This document shows, in pieces, positions 55,001 to 64,000 of a stretch of DNA of 64,000 bases (position 1 is its first letter; each line of letters begins with the position of its first letter). This DNA is from Saprolegnia diclina VS20 (taxonomy: Eukaryota; Oomycota; Saprolegniomycetes; Saprolegniales; Saprolegniaceae): NCBI RefSeq assembly GCF_000281045.1, contig NW_008246081.1:708180-772179 (forward strand), in the 5' to 3' direction. Both the position numbers and the translations under genes were made by a program. The notes under the pieces are model-generated. The model saw nothing but the letters and a program-made list of their open reading frames with translations, had not been told where the DNA came from and did no database searches.

Positions 55001-55300
55001 GTCCTGCCTGTCTTCCTCAAGGCGCTGCCGCTCAAGGCCGACTTTACCGAAACCGAGTCGGTGTTTACGTGCCTCCTCGGCCTCCTCCAGGCGCAGAACC
55101 CGATCGTCCTCAACGCGATGCCCCAAATCGCGGCCATCTTTGCGCAGTCGCTCTCGGAAGACTCGGACGTCGACGACGACGTCCAAGTCAAGATCCGCGC
55201 GTGCGTGCAGTGGCTCGTCGCGACCTTCCCGGAACAGATGAAGTCCATTGTCGGTGCCATGGACCCGGCGGCCCAGGCCATCCTCTCGACGTGCGTCTGA
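52019..55300 (+). CDS. Importin-4-like karyopherin beta
   Basis: Two exons (52019-52621, 52676-55300) give 1075 residues, the family's usual length. It is a HEAT-repeat solenoid: the N-terminal importin-beta region (TIKEAEAIIKAYLKTPGS, then VRQLAAILLRLKVSKHWAKL) and repeats such as MQKAGVLALGVVSEGCSGFL, then AVREAACFSLGQFCEYLQPV and SVQRNAAFALGMLVKMSGAS. Acidic loops (EDGDDDDDEDEP at about 340, ESDDDEDDDDGK at about 645, EHDEDEDDEDLEGG at about 825) fit the acidic loops of IPO4/IPO5 types that bind basic cargo. Importin-4 carries histones H3-H4 and ribosomal proteins into the nucleus under RanGTP control. The division between IPO4 and IPO5 rests on overall look only. Confidence 0.88.
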
Positions 55301-55479
55301 GCACGCAAGCGTCTGAGAGGTAGCATGGCTGTATTTAGATTTTGTTAATATATTGTCTATACGCTTGGCACAATCAGCACCTCTTGCGATACGTCAACTG
55401 GTTCATTGTAGACCGGTGGACACTGCCGTTCATTTTGTTCATTCATCGATTCTTATTTATGCAAATCCACACGTGGTGC

Positions 55480-58400
55480 CTAGTGCTTGCGACGCTTGGG
55501 GGGCGGGCCGCCGTGCTTGCTGCCGCTGCTCTTGGACTTCTTGTTCTTTTTTCGGTGCTCGTCGTCGCTCTCTTCTTCCTCGCGCGCCTGCTTCTCGTGG
55601 CGCATGAGGTCCGACGCGCGCGCCTCGTTCTCGAGCTCTTCCCACGTCGGTCCATCGTCCTCGTCGTCGTCCTCGTCGCCCGAGCCCGCGTCGCTCGACT
55701 CGTCTTCATCGACCAGCGACACGTCCGAGTCCGAGTCGTCCGAATCGTCGTCGTCGTCGTCATCGTCGTCGTCGCCCGAGCCGTCGGCTTCAAACTCCGA
55801 CTCTTCCTCGTCGCTGCCGTCTTCGTCGTCATCGCTGCCGTCCATCTTGAGAAACTCCCAGCCCGCGGGTTTCGGAACGCCGTCCTCGTCCGTGTCGAGG
55901 TAGAACCGGTCGTCCGACTTGATCGTCGCCATGATCTGCTTCCAGTTCAGGTTGGCCGTGCCTTCGGTAAAGCAGATATCAATGTCGTCGAGCCACTCCT
56001 TGATGCGCTCGAGCTCTTGCGTCGAGATCGCCGAGACGCGCACCGGCAACACGTCAAAGTTCTTGTGGATGAAGACCATGTCAAAGTTCTTCGAGCCAAA
56101 AAAGACGCGCTCGAAATGCACGTGCTCGACGTCGTCGAGGAGCGTGATGAAGAACGGAAACTCGGTCAGCGACACGAGACAGTGCACGGTCGGCTGCAAT
56201 AGCACCATTTCCTTGAACGGCGTGCCCGAGAAGCCGAGCTCGCGGTACGGAATGTCAAACGTGATCGTCTTGTCGACGCGCTCGCTGACGCTCTCGACCT
56301 TTTGGCAAAAGTCCTTGAACGTCGTGTTGAGCTTCTCGCGGAGCGCACGCTCGCGGCCTTCTTCGTCGAGCTCGTCCGGGTCGTACATGGACCGGCGGCG
56401 GTTGTCGAGCGCTTGGGACGACTCGATGACCTCCGTGTAAAACTGCACATCGCGGTGCTTCTTCTTGCCAATCATAATGTGGTGCTTGAGGTGAAAGTGG
56501 ATGAGCACCACGAGCTCATTGTCGCACGGCTGGAAAATCGCGTGCTTGATGTTCGAGTACAGAATGTCGAGCTTCTGGTTCTTGTTGGTCGTAAAGCGGA
56601 GACCGTTCTGGTGCGCCTCGAGCGTCCCCGTCGTCTTGCGCCCACTCAAATGCGGCCGCGCGCTCAGGTCGCTCAGCCGCGGCACGCGGCGGTCGCGCGT
56701 CAAAATCAAATCTTCTTGCACGACAAGGTCCGACTCTTCCTGCTCCTGCTGCTCGCGTTGCTTGACGCGCTTCTGGAGCTCCTTGATGAGCCGAAACTGG
56801 TTGTTGAGGTTGTGCGCGTCCGTCGAGCGGAAACCGAGCTCCTTGATAAACATGAGCGACGGATGCTGCGCGACAATGGCCTGCAGCGCCGGCGACGCGT
56901 CCTTCCCGAGCGTGCCGCCGACGCCCGGGCAGTGAAAGTTGATGCGGAGGTATGTCGCCTTGTCTTCCTCCGACTTGCTCACGTTCTTGATCGTCGAAAT
57001 GTGGAACGGCACGGCGACGCCGTTGATGGGCACAATGACCGCTTCGTGGCGCATGTCGACCGACACTTGGCGCGGACGCAGCTCCGGGTACTGTGACGGG
57101 TGCTTGTACGCGACGATCGCATGCTTGTCCGAGCGCTTGCCCGTGACAGCGTCGCTGCTCTGCTCCTCAAGCCGGCGCATGGCTTCTTCGCGCTTGCGCT
57201 TCATGAGTTCGGCTTGGTGGCGTTCGCGGCGCTCTTGGTCCGTCTCCTTGCCTTCGAGCGCACGCTGCTGGTCGCGGAGGCGCGACTGCAGCACGTTGTT
57301 GCGCGTGCTCACAGCGCCGCCATTGTCGTCGTCGTCGAGCTCGGCCGCCTCGACCTTGGTCGGCACCTTCTTCTTCGACTCCTTCGACGGCTTGCTCGAC
57401 GAGTCCGTGTCCTCAATGTCGTAGTGGATCTTGCCCCACGCCTTGGGCACCTTGGTGAGCACCTTGGTCTCGTCGGCGGACACCGTGATCGTGTCCGCAA
57501 GCAAAATCGAGTACGTCTCGGGGAGGTGCTTGGGGCGGTTGTCGCCGAGCGGGATGTTCTGAAAGCCAATCGCAACGTTGAACGCTTGGCCCGCCTGCAC
57601 CACGTGGTGGTTCTTGGCCGCGAGCAGCATCGACGACTCGCGAAAGTCGAGACCAATGCCAAAGCCAAAGTTCTTGGTCAACTGCTTCGCGAGCTTGGGG
57701 TTCTTCGACTCGACAAACTTGGTCACCTTCTCGACGACCGACGAGATCTTCTTGCCGGGGCGAAGCTCCGCAATGCAGAGCTCTTGCGCGTCCAAGAGCA
57801 GCTCGTACGACCGCTCCATCGACTTCATGGGCGTAATAAAGTACGTGCGCGCCACGTTCGAGCAGTAGCCTACACGAATGTGAGCACTTGCAGGAGGGCG
57901 CATACGGAGCATGCACGTACCCTTGTAGCGCGAGCCCAACGAGGCAATGATGACGTCAAACTTGAGCGAAGACGAGCTGCTTTGCGCGCTCGGGCGCAAG
58001 TCGTACGTGCCGCCCGACTGGATGATCGGCGAGTAGCACGACTCAATGTCTTCGGGGCTCAATGCGACCTTGATCTTGCTCGGGTCTTCGTAGATGCCTT
58101 CGATCTGCGCACTGAGCACGTCGTGCTTGACCTTCTTGTCTTCGTCAATGATGCTCTCCATGTCTTCGATAAACTTGAGCTGGAAGACCTTCTTTGTGAG
58201 CGCGGCTGCCCAGCGAATGTTCTCCTAACACATGCATTTGGTGAGGATGCCTGTATAACGGTACGATGATGGGACGTACGAGCTCTTCCGAGGCCTTGAC
58301 GCGGAGCGCGGCTTCGATCCCCTTGGAGACATCGACTTTTTCAAAGGCGGCGGCCTCGACTTCCTTGAGAAAGTTCTGGACGAGATCCCCTTCCGGGTTC

Positions 58401-58916
58401 TCTTTCGCGAGAACGCCGAGGCGCTTGCCGGCGCCGGACCCTTGCAGCGCCTTGATGAGCGTCTCGTAGTTGGCCTTGTTTCCGTCGGCCTTTTCGCGCT
58501 TGAGGAGCTCGAGCTTGATATCAGACGTCGCATTGCCGTCCTGGATGGCTTCGAGCATCGCGTACTTGCGGCCGCTCGTCAAAACGTAGACCGTCGACTT
58601 GGTAAAGACCATGAGAGTCTCGGGGAACTCGAGGAAGCCCAAGAGGTAGAACTGCATGATGGCCGACTTGCGGTACCCGCTGTCATCGCCGTTGGGCTTC
58701 CCGGCGAGCACGCAGAACGCGTCGACGGCCGGCTCGCCCCACTCCGGGTTCTTCGCATCCTACCCACCATGTCCATGAGCCGCCTATTCGCTTCATGGCC
58801 CTGCGCCATCTCCGAGGCGCATGGAGGAAGCATGATCGACCTACCTGCCAAGACGCATAGACGTTCTTGAGGCGCCGGAAGAAGAGGTCCTTGTCCAGCT
58901 GCGGCTCGCCCGACAT
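55480..58916 (-). CDS. SPT16: SPT16, FACT histone chaperone subunit
   Basis: Four exons (58916-58845, 58759-58280, 58224-57921, 57869-55480) give 1081 residues. The N-terminal aminopeptidase-like domain (FFRRLKNVYASWQDAKNPEW; FLEFPETLMVFTKSTVYVLT; HIRVGYCSNVARTYFITPMK minus the intron-coded part; KNFGFGIGLDFRES) is followed by the dimerisation and middle domains (RPHLSGRKTTGTLEAHQNGL, then RSTDAHNLNNQFRLIKELQK, GFSGTPFKEMVLLQPTVHCL). The end is a long acidic tail with an Asp run and a basic end (GPPPKRRKH). SPT16 pairs with SSRP1/POB3 to take apart and rebuild nucleosomes during transcription and replication. The acid tail binds H2A-H2B. Stop is 179 bases from the convergent importin gene. 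Promoter has two CCGGAT elements. Confidence 0.97.
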
Positions 58917-58981
58917 GCTGCTGCTCCTGTGCTCCTGAACCGGAAATGGGTTTTGTTTGGAGGGAAACTTCACAGAAGCTC

Positions 58982-59000
58982 TCCGGATACTTATCCGGAT
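58982..59000. promoter_or_regulatory. Double CCGGAT element upstream of SPT16
   Basis: TCCGGAT at 58982-58988 and ATCCGGAT at 58993-59000, 66-84 bases upstream of the SPT16 ATG. Confidence 0.45.
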
Positions 59001-59247
59001 TCGATAAGCGCGGTCAACTTGCGCACCACACATTCGCCGGCCCCTCGCGCCAAGATCATGCGCCCGACCGGTAGCCACGGTGCGCGCTGGCATGTACAGC
59101 ACCATCGCATAGCGCATGCTTTGATGTATGTATTCGTGTTCCTCATCCGGCGGGGTCGACTGGCGAGCGTGGCGAGGCGGGGCCACCGCCAGCACCGTCA
59201 CGACAAGTCGTTGCAAACACAAAACGAGGTCTTGAGGCCGGAATAGC

Positions 59248-59614
59248 ATGGCGACCGCAAAGGAGATCTCGAGGACGCGGTATCATGACGACCGCCAAAG
59301 GCCCAGCATGGCGTGTGCTGCTTGTATGGAGCTCACGCACCCGGCATCGGTGCGACCTCTCTGGAGCCACGTCTTGTGACCGACAGCATGAAAGCGCTGC
59401 GTCGGTCATCTGCAATGACCTTCTGCAATGGCAAGCACAGTTGCACAGCCTTGGTGACGATAAGAAGCTCGCGGTGCAAGGCTATGGCGACAAGCGCTAC
59501 CATGTACTAGTATGCGCCAATAACTCGTGTAACGCTCCTACCTCCTGCCAAGCTGCTGCATCGACACAACGACGAGGTGTGCATATGCCAAAGGCATGCA
59601 CGACGCATCGATGA
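59248..59614 (+). other. Coding-like stretch, possible small gene
   Basis: From an ATG at 59248 (MATAKEISRTR) short segments MACAACMELTHPAS and VICNDLLQWQAQLHSLGDDK, then KLAVQGYGDKRYHV, can be linked through candidate introns (59282-59309 and 59352-59388), but the introns are shorter than the local norm and the end is unclear. The residues look partly protein-like. No family recognised. Confidence 0.2.
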
Positions 59615-60386
59615 TTAGAGTTTATTGTCGTCCTTGAGTGCGCGAAGAACCATGTCAATCTGATCCATGGCTTCTTGAAGCTTGAACACGAGCTCTTCGA
59701 GCTGCGCTACGGAGCACGTGAATCGCTCGTACGTCAACGAGCCTGTCAACGCCTCTTGGACCGTCAGCACGACGAAGTACAACGGCTCGTGGATCGTGCC
59801 AAAGGTGCTGGACCGAATGCAGTAGTCCAGCCGCCACGAGACGTCTACCACGCGGTCCAATCGCAAGCCTACAACAGAGTACCTATGGCGGTGCTCGCAG
59901 TGTATACGGCGTGTACCCGAAACGGACGCCAAGGACTGCACTACCGGGATCGTCTCCGACAGGATGCCGCAAATGTCTTCGACGACGTTCTTCTGGAAGC
60001 CAAGCTCGAGGAGCCAGCGACTAGCGGCTACCTTCAGAACCTATACGGCGAGTCATCATCTGTACCTGTTGTTGTCCTTGGACAAGTTCTGCTTGGCCAT
60101 GTCTGCCACAAGAATGCAAGTGGCGGCATACGCCTCTTTGAGCGCGCGGGCTTGGCCTACATCGAGCAACGTGAATGCCCCAGCACTGGATCCCGACGTC
60201 GGTACCCGCGCTTGCCGGTAGAGGCAGCAGATCGCCGAGGTCCAAAGTAGCTGCATCATGGCTGCCAATCTGCGTGCCAGCGACATGGAAGAGCTTCCGG
60301 AGTGTCGTCGCGGGCAGTTGCGCGGCCGCTTGTTGGAGGCTAGCCTCCACGGTGGCGCTCAGCGGCATCACGAAAAGATCTGGCAT
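59615..60386 (-). CDS. COMM domain protein, COMMD3-like
   Basis: Four exons (60386-60206, 60156-60066, 60020-59917, 59868-59615) give 209 residues, close to human COMMD3 (195). The N-terminal helical domain (MPDLFVMPLSATVEASLQQA; ALKEAYAATCILVADMAKQN; SRWLLELGFQKNVVEDICGI) leads into the COMM domain: VVDVSWRLDYCIRSS, then EPLYFVVLTV and FTCSVAQLEELVFKLQEAMD. COMMD3 shows the same VDVSWRLEY and F-x-C-S-x-E-Q-L-x-D-L pattern. COMMD proteins form the Commander complex with CCDC22/CCDC93, which recycles membrane proteins from endosomes. CC2D1, also an endosomal factor, is the next gene on the other strand. Confidence 0.85.
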
Positions 60387-60405
60387 CCGGACGCCACCGT
60401 TGCAA

Positions 60406-60412
60406 CCGGATA
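60406..60412. promoter_or_regulatory. CCGGATA element upstream of COMMD3
   Basis: AACCGGATAA context, 20-26 bases upstream of the COMMD3 ATG. Confidence 0.35.
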
Positions 60413-60850
60413 ATACGAAGGATCTCCCCCACAGCACCAGCACTGCACCGCGTGTGCAGCTCAATGAAGAAAGGGGCAGGGAGATCAAGGCTCTTCAAGT
60501 ACCCACCTGTGTCGGAAGTAGCAGCATCCTACCAAGGCCATAAACTAAGTACAAGGCCTTGATCTACTAAGAACAGCTCCAAGAACTCGTCCGGAATTAC
60601 GAATGTGGCAGTCGAAAAATGTAGTGCTGCGTACCTAGTAGTACCGGTACACACCTACCAATCGTGCCCTAGTACATAGTCTAGTTAGTTGATAGTAAGC
60701 TTAGTTGATAGGGGCATCAAGTCGCGGGTGTGGGCTCGTTGGCAGCGTGGCAAGCCGTGTCGTTGGAGCGTGGGACGCTATAATACAATAAGATGTTTTA
60801 TTCTACCTCTCTATTTGTATGCAGAAGTACTTTGTCAATTAAAATGCCAT

Positions 60851-60888
60851 TTCCGGACGACCTACACTCTGGCTTGCTATCCGGATAT
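60851..60888. promoter_or_regulatory. Double CCGGA element upstream of CC2D1
   Basis: TTCCGGA at 60851-60857 and TATCCGGATAT at 60878-60888, 26-63 bases before the ATG at 60914. Confidence 0.45.
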
Positions 60889-60913
60889 GTGGTGTGTTTG
60901 TCAATCGGCAAAT

Positions 60914-63610
60914 ATGTTTTGGAAAAAGAAGGACGCAGCGCCGACGGCGAAGCGGGCCGCCGGTCGACCGACCGCCAAAGCCGACGACGGCAAGTGCTTC
61001 ATGGGCGTCTTCGTCATGGAATCATTGAATGCCTGTAGACTATGACCTCGCGCAGTTTGGGATCAAGACCGTGTCCGACAAGGACGTCCAGGCGGATCTA
61101 GCCAAGCTCATGGCCGAGATTCAAAGCGACACGAGCATGGACGGTATCAACCTCGGCGACTCGGACGATGAAGAGGCTGCGATCATGCGCGAGATCCAAA
61201 AGATGGCGCCGTCGGCAAACCTGCAGCACGCTTTCTCGCTCGGGAGCAACGTCTCGGACGACTTGGGCGACAGCGACGTCGACGAGGACGACCCGCTCTT
61301 GAACGCAGAGCTCCATGGCCTTCTCGGGACAAAACCACCGAGCGTTGAGAGCGAGCGGCAGCGATTGCAAGCCCTCGTCGACATGGAGCGGACAAAAGCG
61401 CTCGAGCTCAAGCGCCAAGGGATGGTTCCCGAGGCCCTCGCCGCCATGCGCGAGATGAAGGCGTACCAAGCGCAACTCGACAACCTGCCGCCACCCGAAG
61501 CAGCTCCTTCCGCGCCCGAGGTGAGTGTCGTCGTCGATGACGACAGCAGCCTTCAAGCTACGGGTGCCGACACGAACAATCCCGATGACGTCTCTATGCT
61601 GCATGGAACAGCCGTCTCGACGCCTCGAGACAGCCTCCTGCAGCAAGCCGAGAAGCTACGCGCCGACATCCACGGACAGAAGCTTCAGGCGCTCGCACTC
61701 AAGCGCGAGAACCGCGTGCCCGAGGCGCTCGCGGTGTTTCGCAACGTCAAGGTGCTCGAGGCGTCGCTCGCCGAGCTCGACGCCTCCATCGCTGCGTTGC
61801 CCGAAGAGGCGCCAACGATTCTCCTGGAAGAGGTCCAACTGCCGCCCATGGTCGACGACAGTGAAGACGTCCACGTCACGGACGAAGACTTGGACGATCC
61901 GTCCTTTGACGCGGAGCTGGCCAGCTTGCACAAACCGGCCCCGGCGTCGGTACCGATCCAGCGTGACGCCGCTGACGATCTCATCGATGCGTTCGAAGAC
62001 AGCGACGACGACCACGACGACGATCACGACGACGACCACGACGACGATCACGACGACGTCAGTGCACAGACATCTTCGTACGCGCCCCAGGTTATGGAAA
62101 CGTCGCTGCCCGACCAGATTGCAGCGGCCAAGGCCCTCGCCGTGCAGCTCAAGCGGGACGGGCGCATTCCCGAAGCCCTCGAGCAGCTCCGACGCGCCAA
62201 GGCGCTCGAAGCGACGCTTGTTCCGGAGATGGCACCTGGCCCATCGCCCACCGAGGTTGCGCGGCTGCAGCAATACGAAGCCGTCGAAAAGGCGCTCGTC
62301 GATGCGGCCAACACGAGCATGCACGCGGCCAAGGACCTCCTCGCGACCGACCGCGCCCAGGCCATGGCCCATGTCGAACAGGTCGGTCGTTCACAACACA
62401 AAGCAGGCATCAATGCTATATATCTGTAGCGCAAGTACTATACATCCGCGCTCGAGACGCTGCGGGGAGCGCGGCGCGACCCACTGCAGCCGTCGCCGAC
62501 AATCGAGGTCGTCCGCGAAACGCGGCTGGTCGAGCATGTTAACAGTGCGGTGCGACCAGATGCAATTTTTGTGGCGATTCCCGAGCTCCGGTCGACGAGT
62601 CCGTTGGACGCTTTTGTCAAGTTTTCGCTCAACGTGCCGTCGACAAACCCGCACGAAGGCGCGACACCGAGCGCCCACGGCACCTCGAGCTTGACGTTGG
62701 GCGCTGAGTTTACCTTTCCGATCGCGCGCAGTCGCGGCCTCCAGAAGCTCGTCGAGCTGCGCAAGGCGCAGTTTGAGGTGCTCACGACCGCGGGGTTTTG
62801 GAAGGCGTCCGAGTCGCTCGGTCGTGGCTCGCTCAGCCTCGCGCCGCTCCTCAAGACGTCCGAAATCAACTGTTGGGTACCGCTCATGGCCAACCGGCGA
62901 CCATGCGGCATTGACGTTCACGTATTGAAGTTGCTTGTTGATGACGATCGCGATGGCGACTGCTGCTTAGGTGATCTTGCGCCTGCGGACACCGTTGGGC
63001 GGCCCCGAGATGCGACCCGTGCACAGCGAGAAACTTGTGGTGGGTCCATACCCTCCTCGTGAGGTGCCGGTGGTCGTCCCGACGGTCGCTCCTGTGGTCA
63101 CAGCCGTCGCACCAGTTGAGGCGCCGACGACCGACGTAGCGCTACCCATCGACGAAGCCGACCCGCACAGCCTTGACAATATCGTGAGCTACGAGGTCAT
63201 GACCGACGAGGTAGCCGCTTTGAATTGTCGATGGGAAATGAACGTGGGGAATGCAGGTGGAGCGCATCACCAAGCGGCTCGAGGCAGGTGCGGTCCCCGA
63301 GCTCGTTGATCGCCTCGAGAGTCTCCAACTCAAGCGCCAGGTTGTACCCGTCTTTGTGTACAGCTCGAATCTCACCGCGACTAGCTCTTTGAGATTGAGA
63401 TTCAGTCGGGCAAGCTCAGCTTCGAGATGTACGTGGCACGTCTCCAAGACCGCATTGCGCTCGACAATCAATTGGCGCGGTCCCTCTACAAGCAAGGTAC
63501 AGTCGACGCCATCGACTTGCACTTTGATGGGCTTTGTAGGGCTAAAGGGTGATGCCGCCCGCGTCATGCTTCGCGTCAAAATGATGACAAAGGAGCTCGA
63601 ATCGGCATAA
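60914..63610 (+). CDS. CC2D1/Lgd-like protein (DM14 repeats and C2 domain)
   Basis: At least seven exons. Exon 1 (from 60914, MFWKKKDAAPTAKRA) joins exon 2 at 61039 (YDLAQFGIKTVSDKDVQADL). Three DM14-like helical repeats are visible: ALELKRQGMVPEALAAMREM, LALKRENRVPEALAVFRNVK, and VQLKRDGRIPEALEQLRRAK. The C2 domain follows: LDAFVKFSLNVPSTNPHEGA, TFPIARSRGLQKLVELRKAQ, FEVLTTAGFWKASESLGRGS, RPCGIDVILRLRTPLGGPEM. The end (LFEIEIQSGKLSFEMYVARL ... RVMLRVKMMTKELESA) matches animal CC2D1A/B. Lgd/CC2D1 binds the ESCRT-III subunit Shrub/CHMP4 and controls endosomal sorting of receptors. A (DDDH)n run lies at 62000-62058. The exon 1-2 join needs either a GC donor at 61002 or a GT donor at about 60973. 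Confidence 0.88.
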
Positions 63611-64000
63611 GTGAAACAATGAAACAAAATGTTTTGCTAAAATGTTTTGCTATTGCCCTCTCGAGAACGTTGGGTCGATGATGTATACTAGTATCAACCA
63701 ACTACAATGAACTGTCGGGTTGACTGCAGTGCTGCAGGCAGAAAATGCAATTTGGCTTAAAAACACTGAAATGAGTTGTTGGGCGCGCTCGCCAATCGTG
63801 CTGGCACAACGAAGACCATGATTTAGACCACCATTGGTGCGGGATTCTTGCCCACTTCTCACCGATCGCTCGATTTTGACGATTGAGCGCCCACGTCCTC
63901 CACGGCTATAAGATCCTGTGAAAACACATAATATTAATTTGCAAGGGAATTGGTCCGCTCAACGACGCAGCGAGACTGGAATCGCCAAACGTGTCGGGAA
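63611..64000. other. Intergenic to the window end, no gene seen
   Basis: 390 bases after the CC2D1 stop; short frames only. Confidence 0.5.

Larger units (their letters stand above)
58917..59614. other. Region between SPT16 and COMMD3, with a possible small gene
   Basis: 698 bases. The left 90 bases are the SPT16 promoter; a coding-like stretch on the plus strand is listed separately. Confidence 0.4.
60387..60913. other. Divergent promoter region (COMMD3 / CC2D1)
   Basis: 527 bases. It holds CCGGATA (60406-60412) on the COMMD3 side, two direct copies of TTAGTTGATAG (60685-60695, 60701-60711), and TTCCGGA plus TATCCGGATAT (60851-60888) on the CC2D1 side. No gene seen. Confidence 0.5.

Noticed and set aside
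51998-55186. A 1062-codon open frame on the minus strand opposite importin-4
   Set aside because: Composition is Arg/Leu/Glu/Val-rich without domains, and it mirrors the importin exon. GC-rich third positions on the coding strand remove stops from the opposite strand.

Overview
The window is nuclear DNA of an oomycete, most likely a Saprolegniales relative (Saprolegnia/Achlya/Aphanomyces type). The reasons are GC-rich, tightly packed, intron-bearing eukaryotic genes; introns of mostly 41-60 bases with GTACG-like donors and TAG acceptors; oomycete-type TCATT initiator/pyrimidine signals before some starts; and a protein set (stramenopile-type cyclase, Gα, tubby, legumain, CNG-like channels, degenerate ankyrin proteins) typical of oomycetes. 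The genus is inferred, not proven. I saw no transposon, retroelement, CRISPR array, rRNA or convincing tRNA.

Layout. 0-5 kb: a tubby-like protein, an LRR protein and a disordered protein whose start lies 30 bases from that of the LRR gene. 5-15 kb: a PH-C2 inositol-polyphosphate 4-phosphatase and a 2038-residue channel built from four tandem CNG/KCNH-like units. 15-20.5 kb: two tandem paralogues that fuse a NYN ribonuclease domain to two RRMs. 20.5-25 kb: urease accessory protein UreD, a Gα subunit, a small membrane protein and a bacterial-type C39-like protein. 25-32 kb: legumain, CDC73 and a voltage-sensor/adenylyl-cyclase fusion. 32-39.5 kb: an ICE2/NARG2-like protein with CCCH fingers, syntaxin-18, a secreted S33-type serine peptidase and an LpxL/HtrB-like acyltransferase. 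40-48 kb: a sucrose-type transporter, an ankyrin-like protein, a KDEL-tailed PDI (PDIA6 type) and a MATE transporter. 48-64 kb: a 910-residue protein with a degenerate dioxygenase-like N-terminus, importin-4, SPT16, COMMD3 and a CC2D1/Lgd homologue.

Most genes were resolved exon by exon. For those whose exon lengths I summed, the reading frame stays open through every proposed splice and the total is a multiple of three. Function is mixed: signalling (Gα, cyclase, channel, 4-phosphatase, tubby), transcription elongation (CDC73, SPT16, ICE2-like) and secretory or endosomal traffic (syntaxin-18, PDI, COMMD3, CC2D1). Six genes share a TATCCGGAT-like element just upstream of the start.

The most unusual items are the four-unit channel with unequal selectivity filters, the voltage-sensor cyclase that lacks both metal-binding aspartates, the NYN-RRM pair in which one copy has lost a catalytic aspartate, and the LpxL-like acyltransferase.
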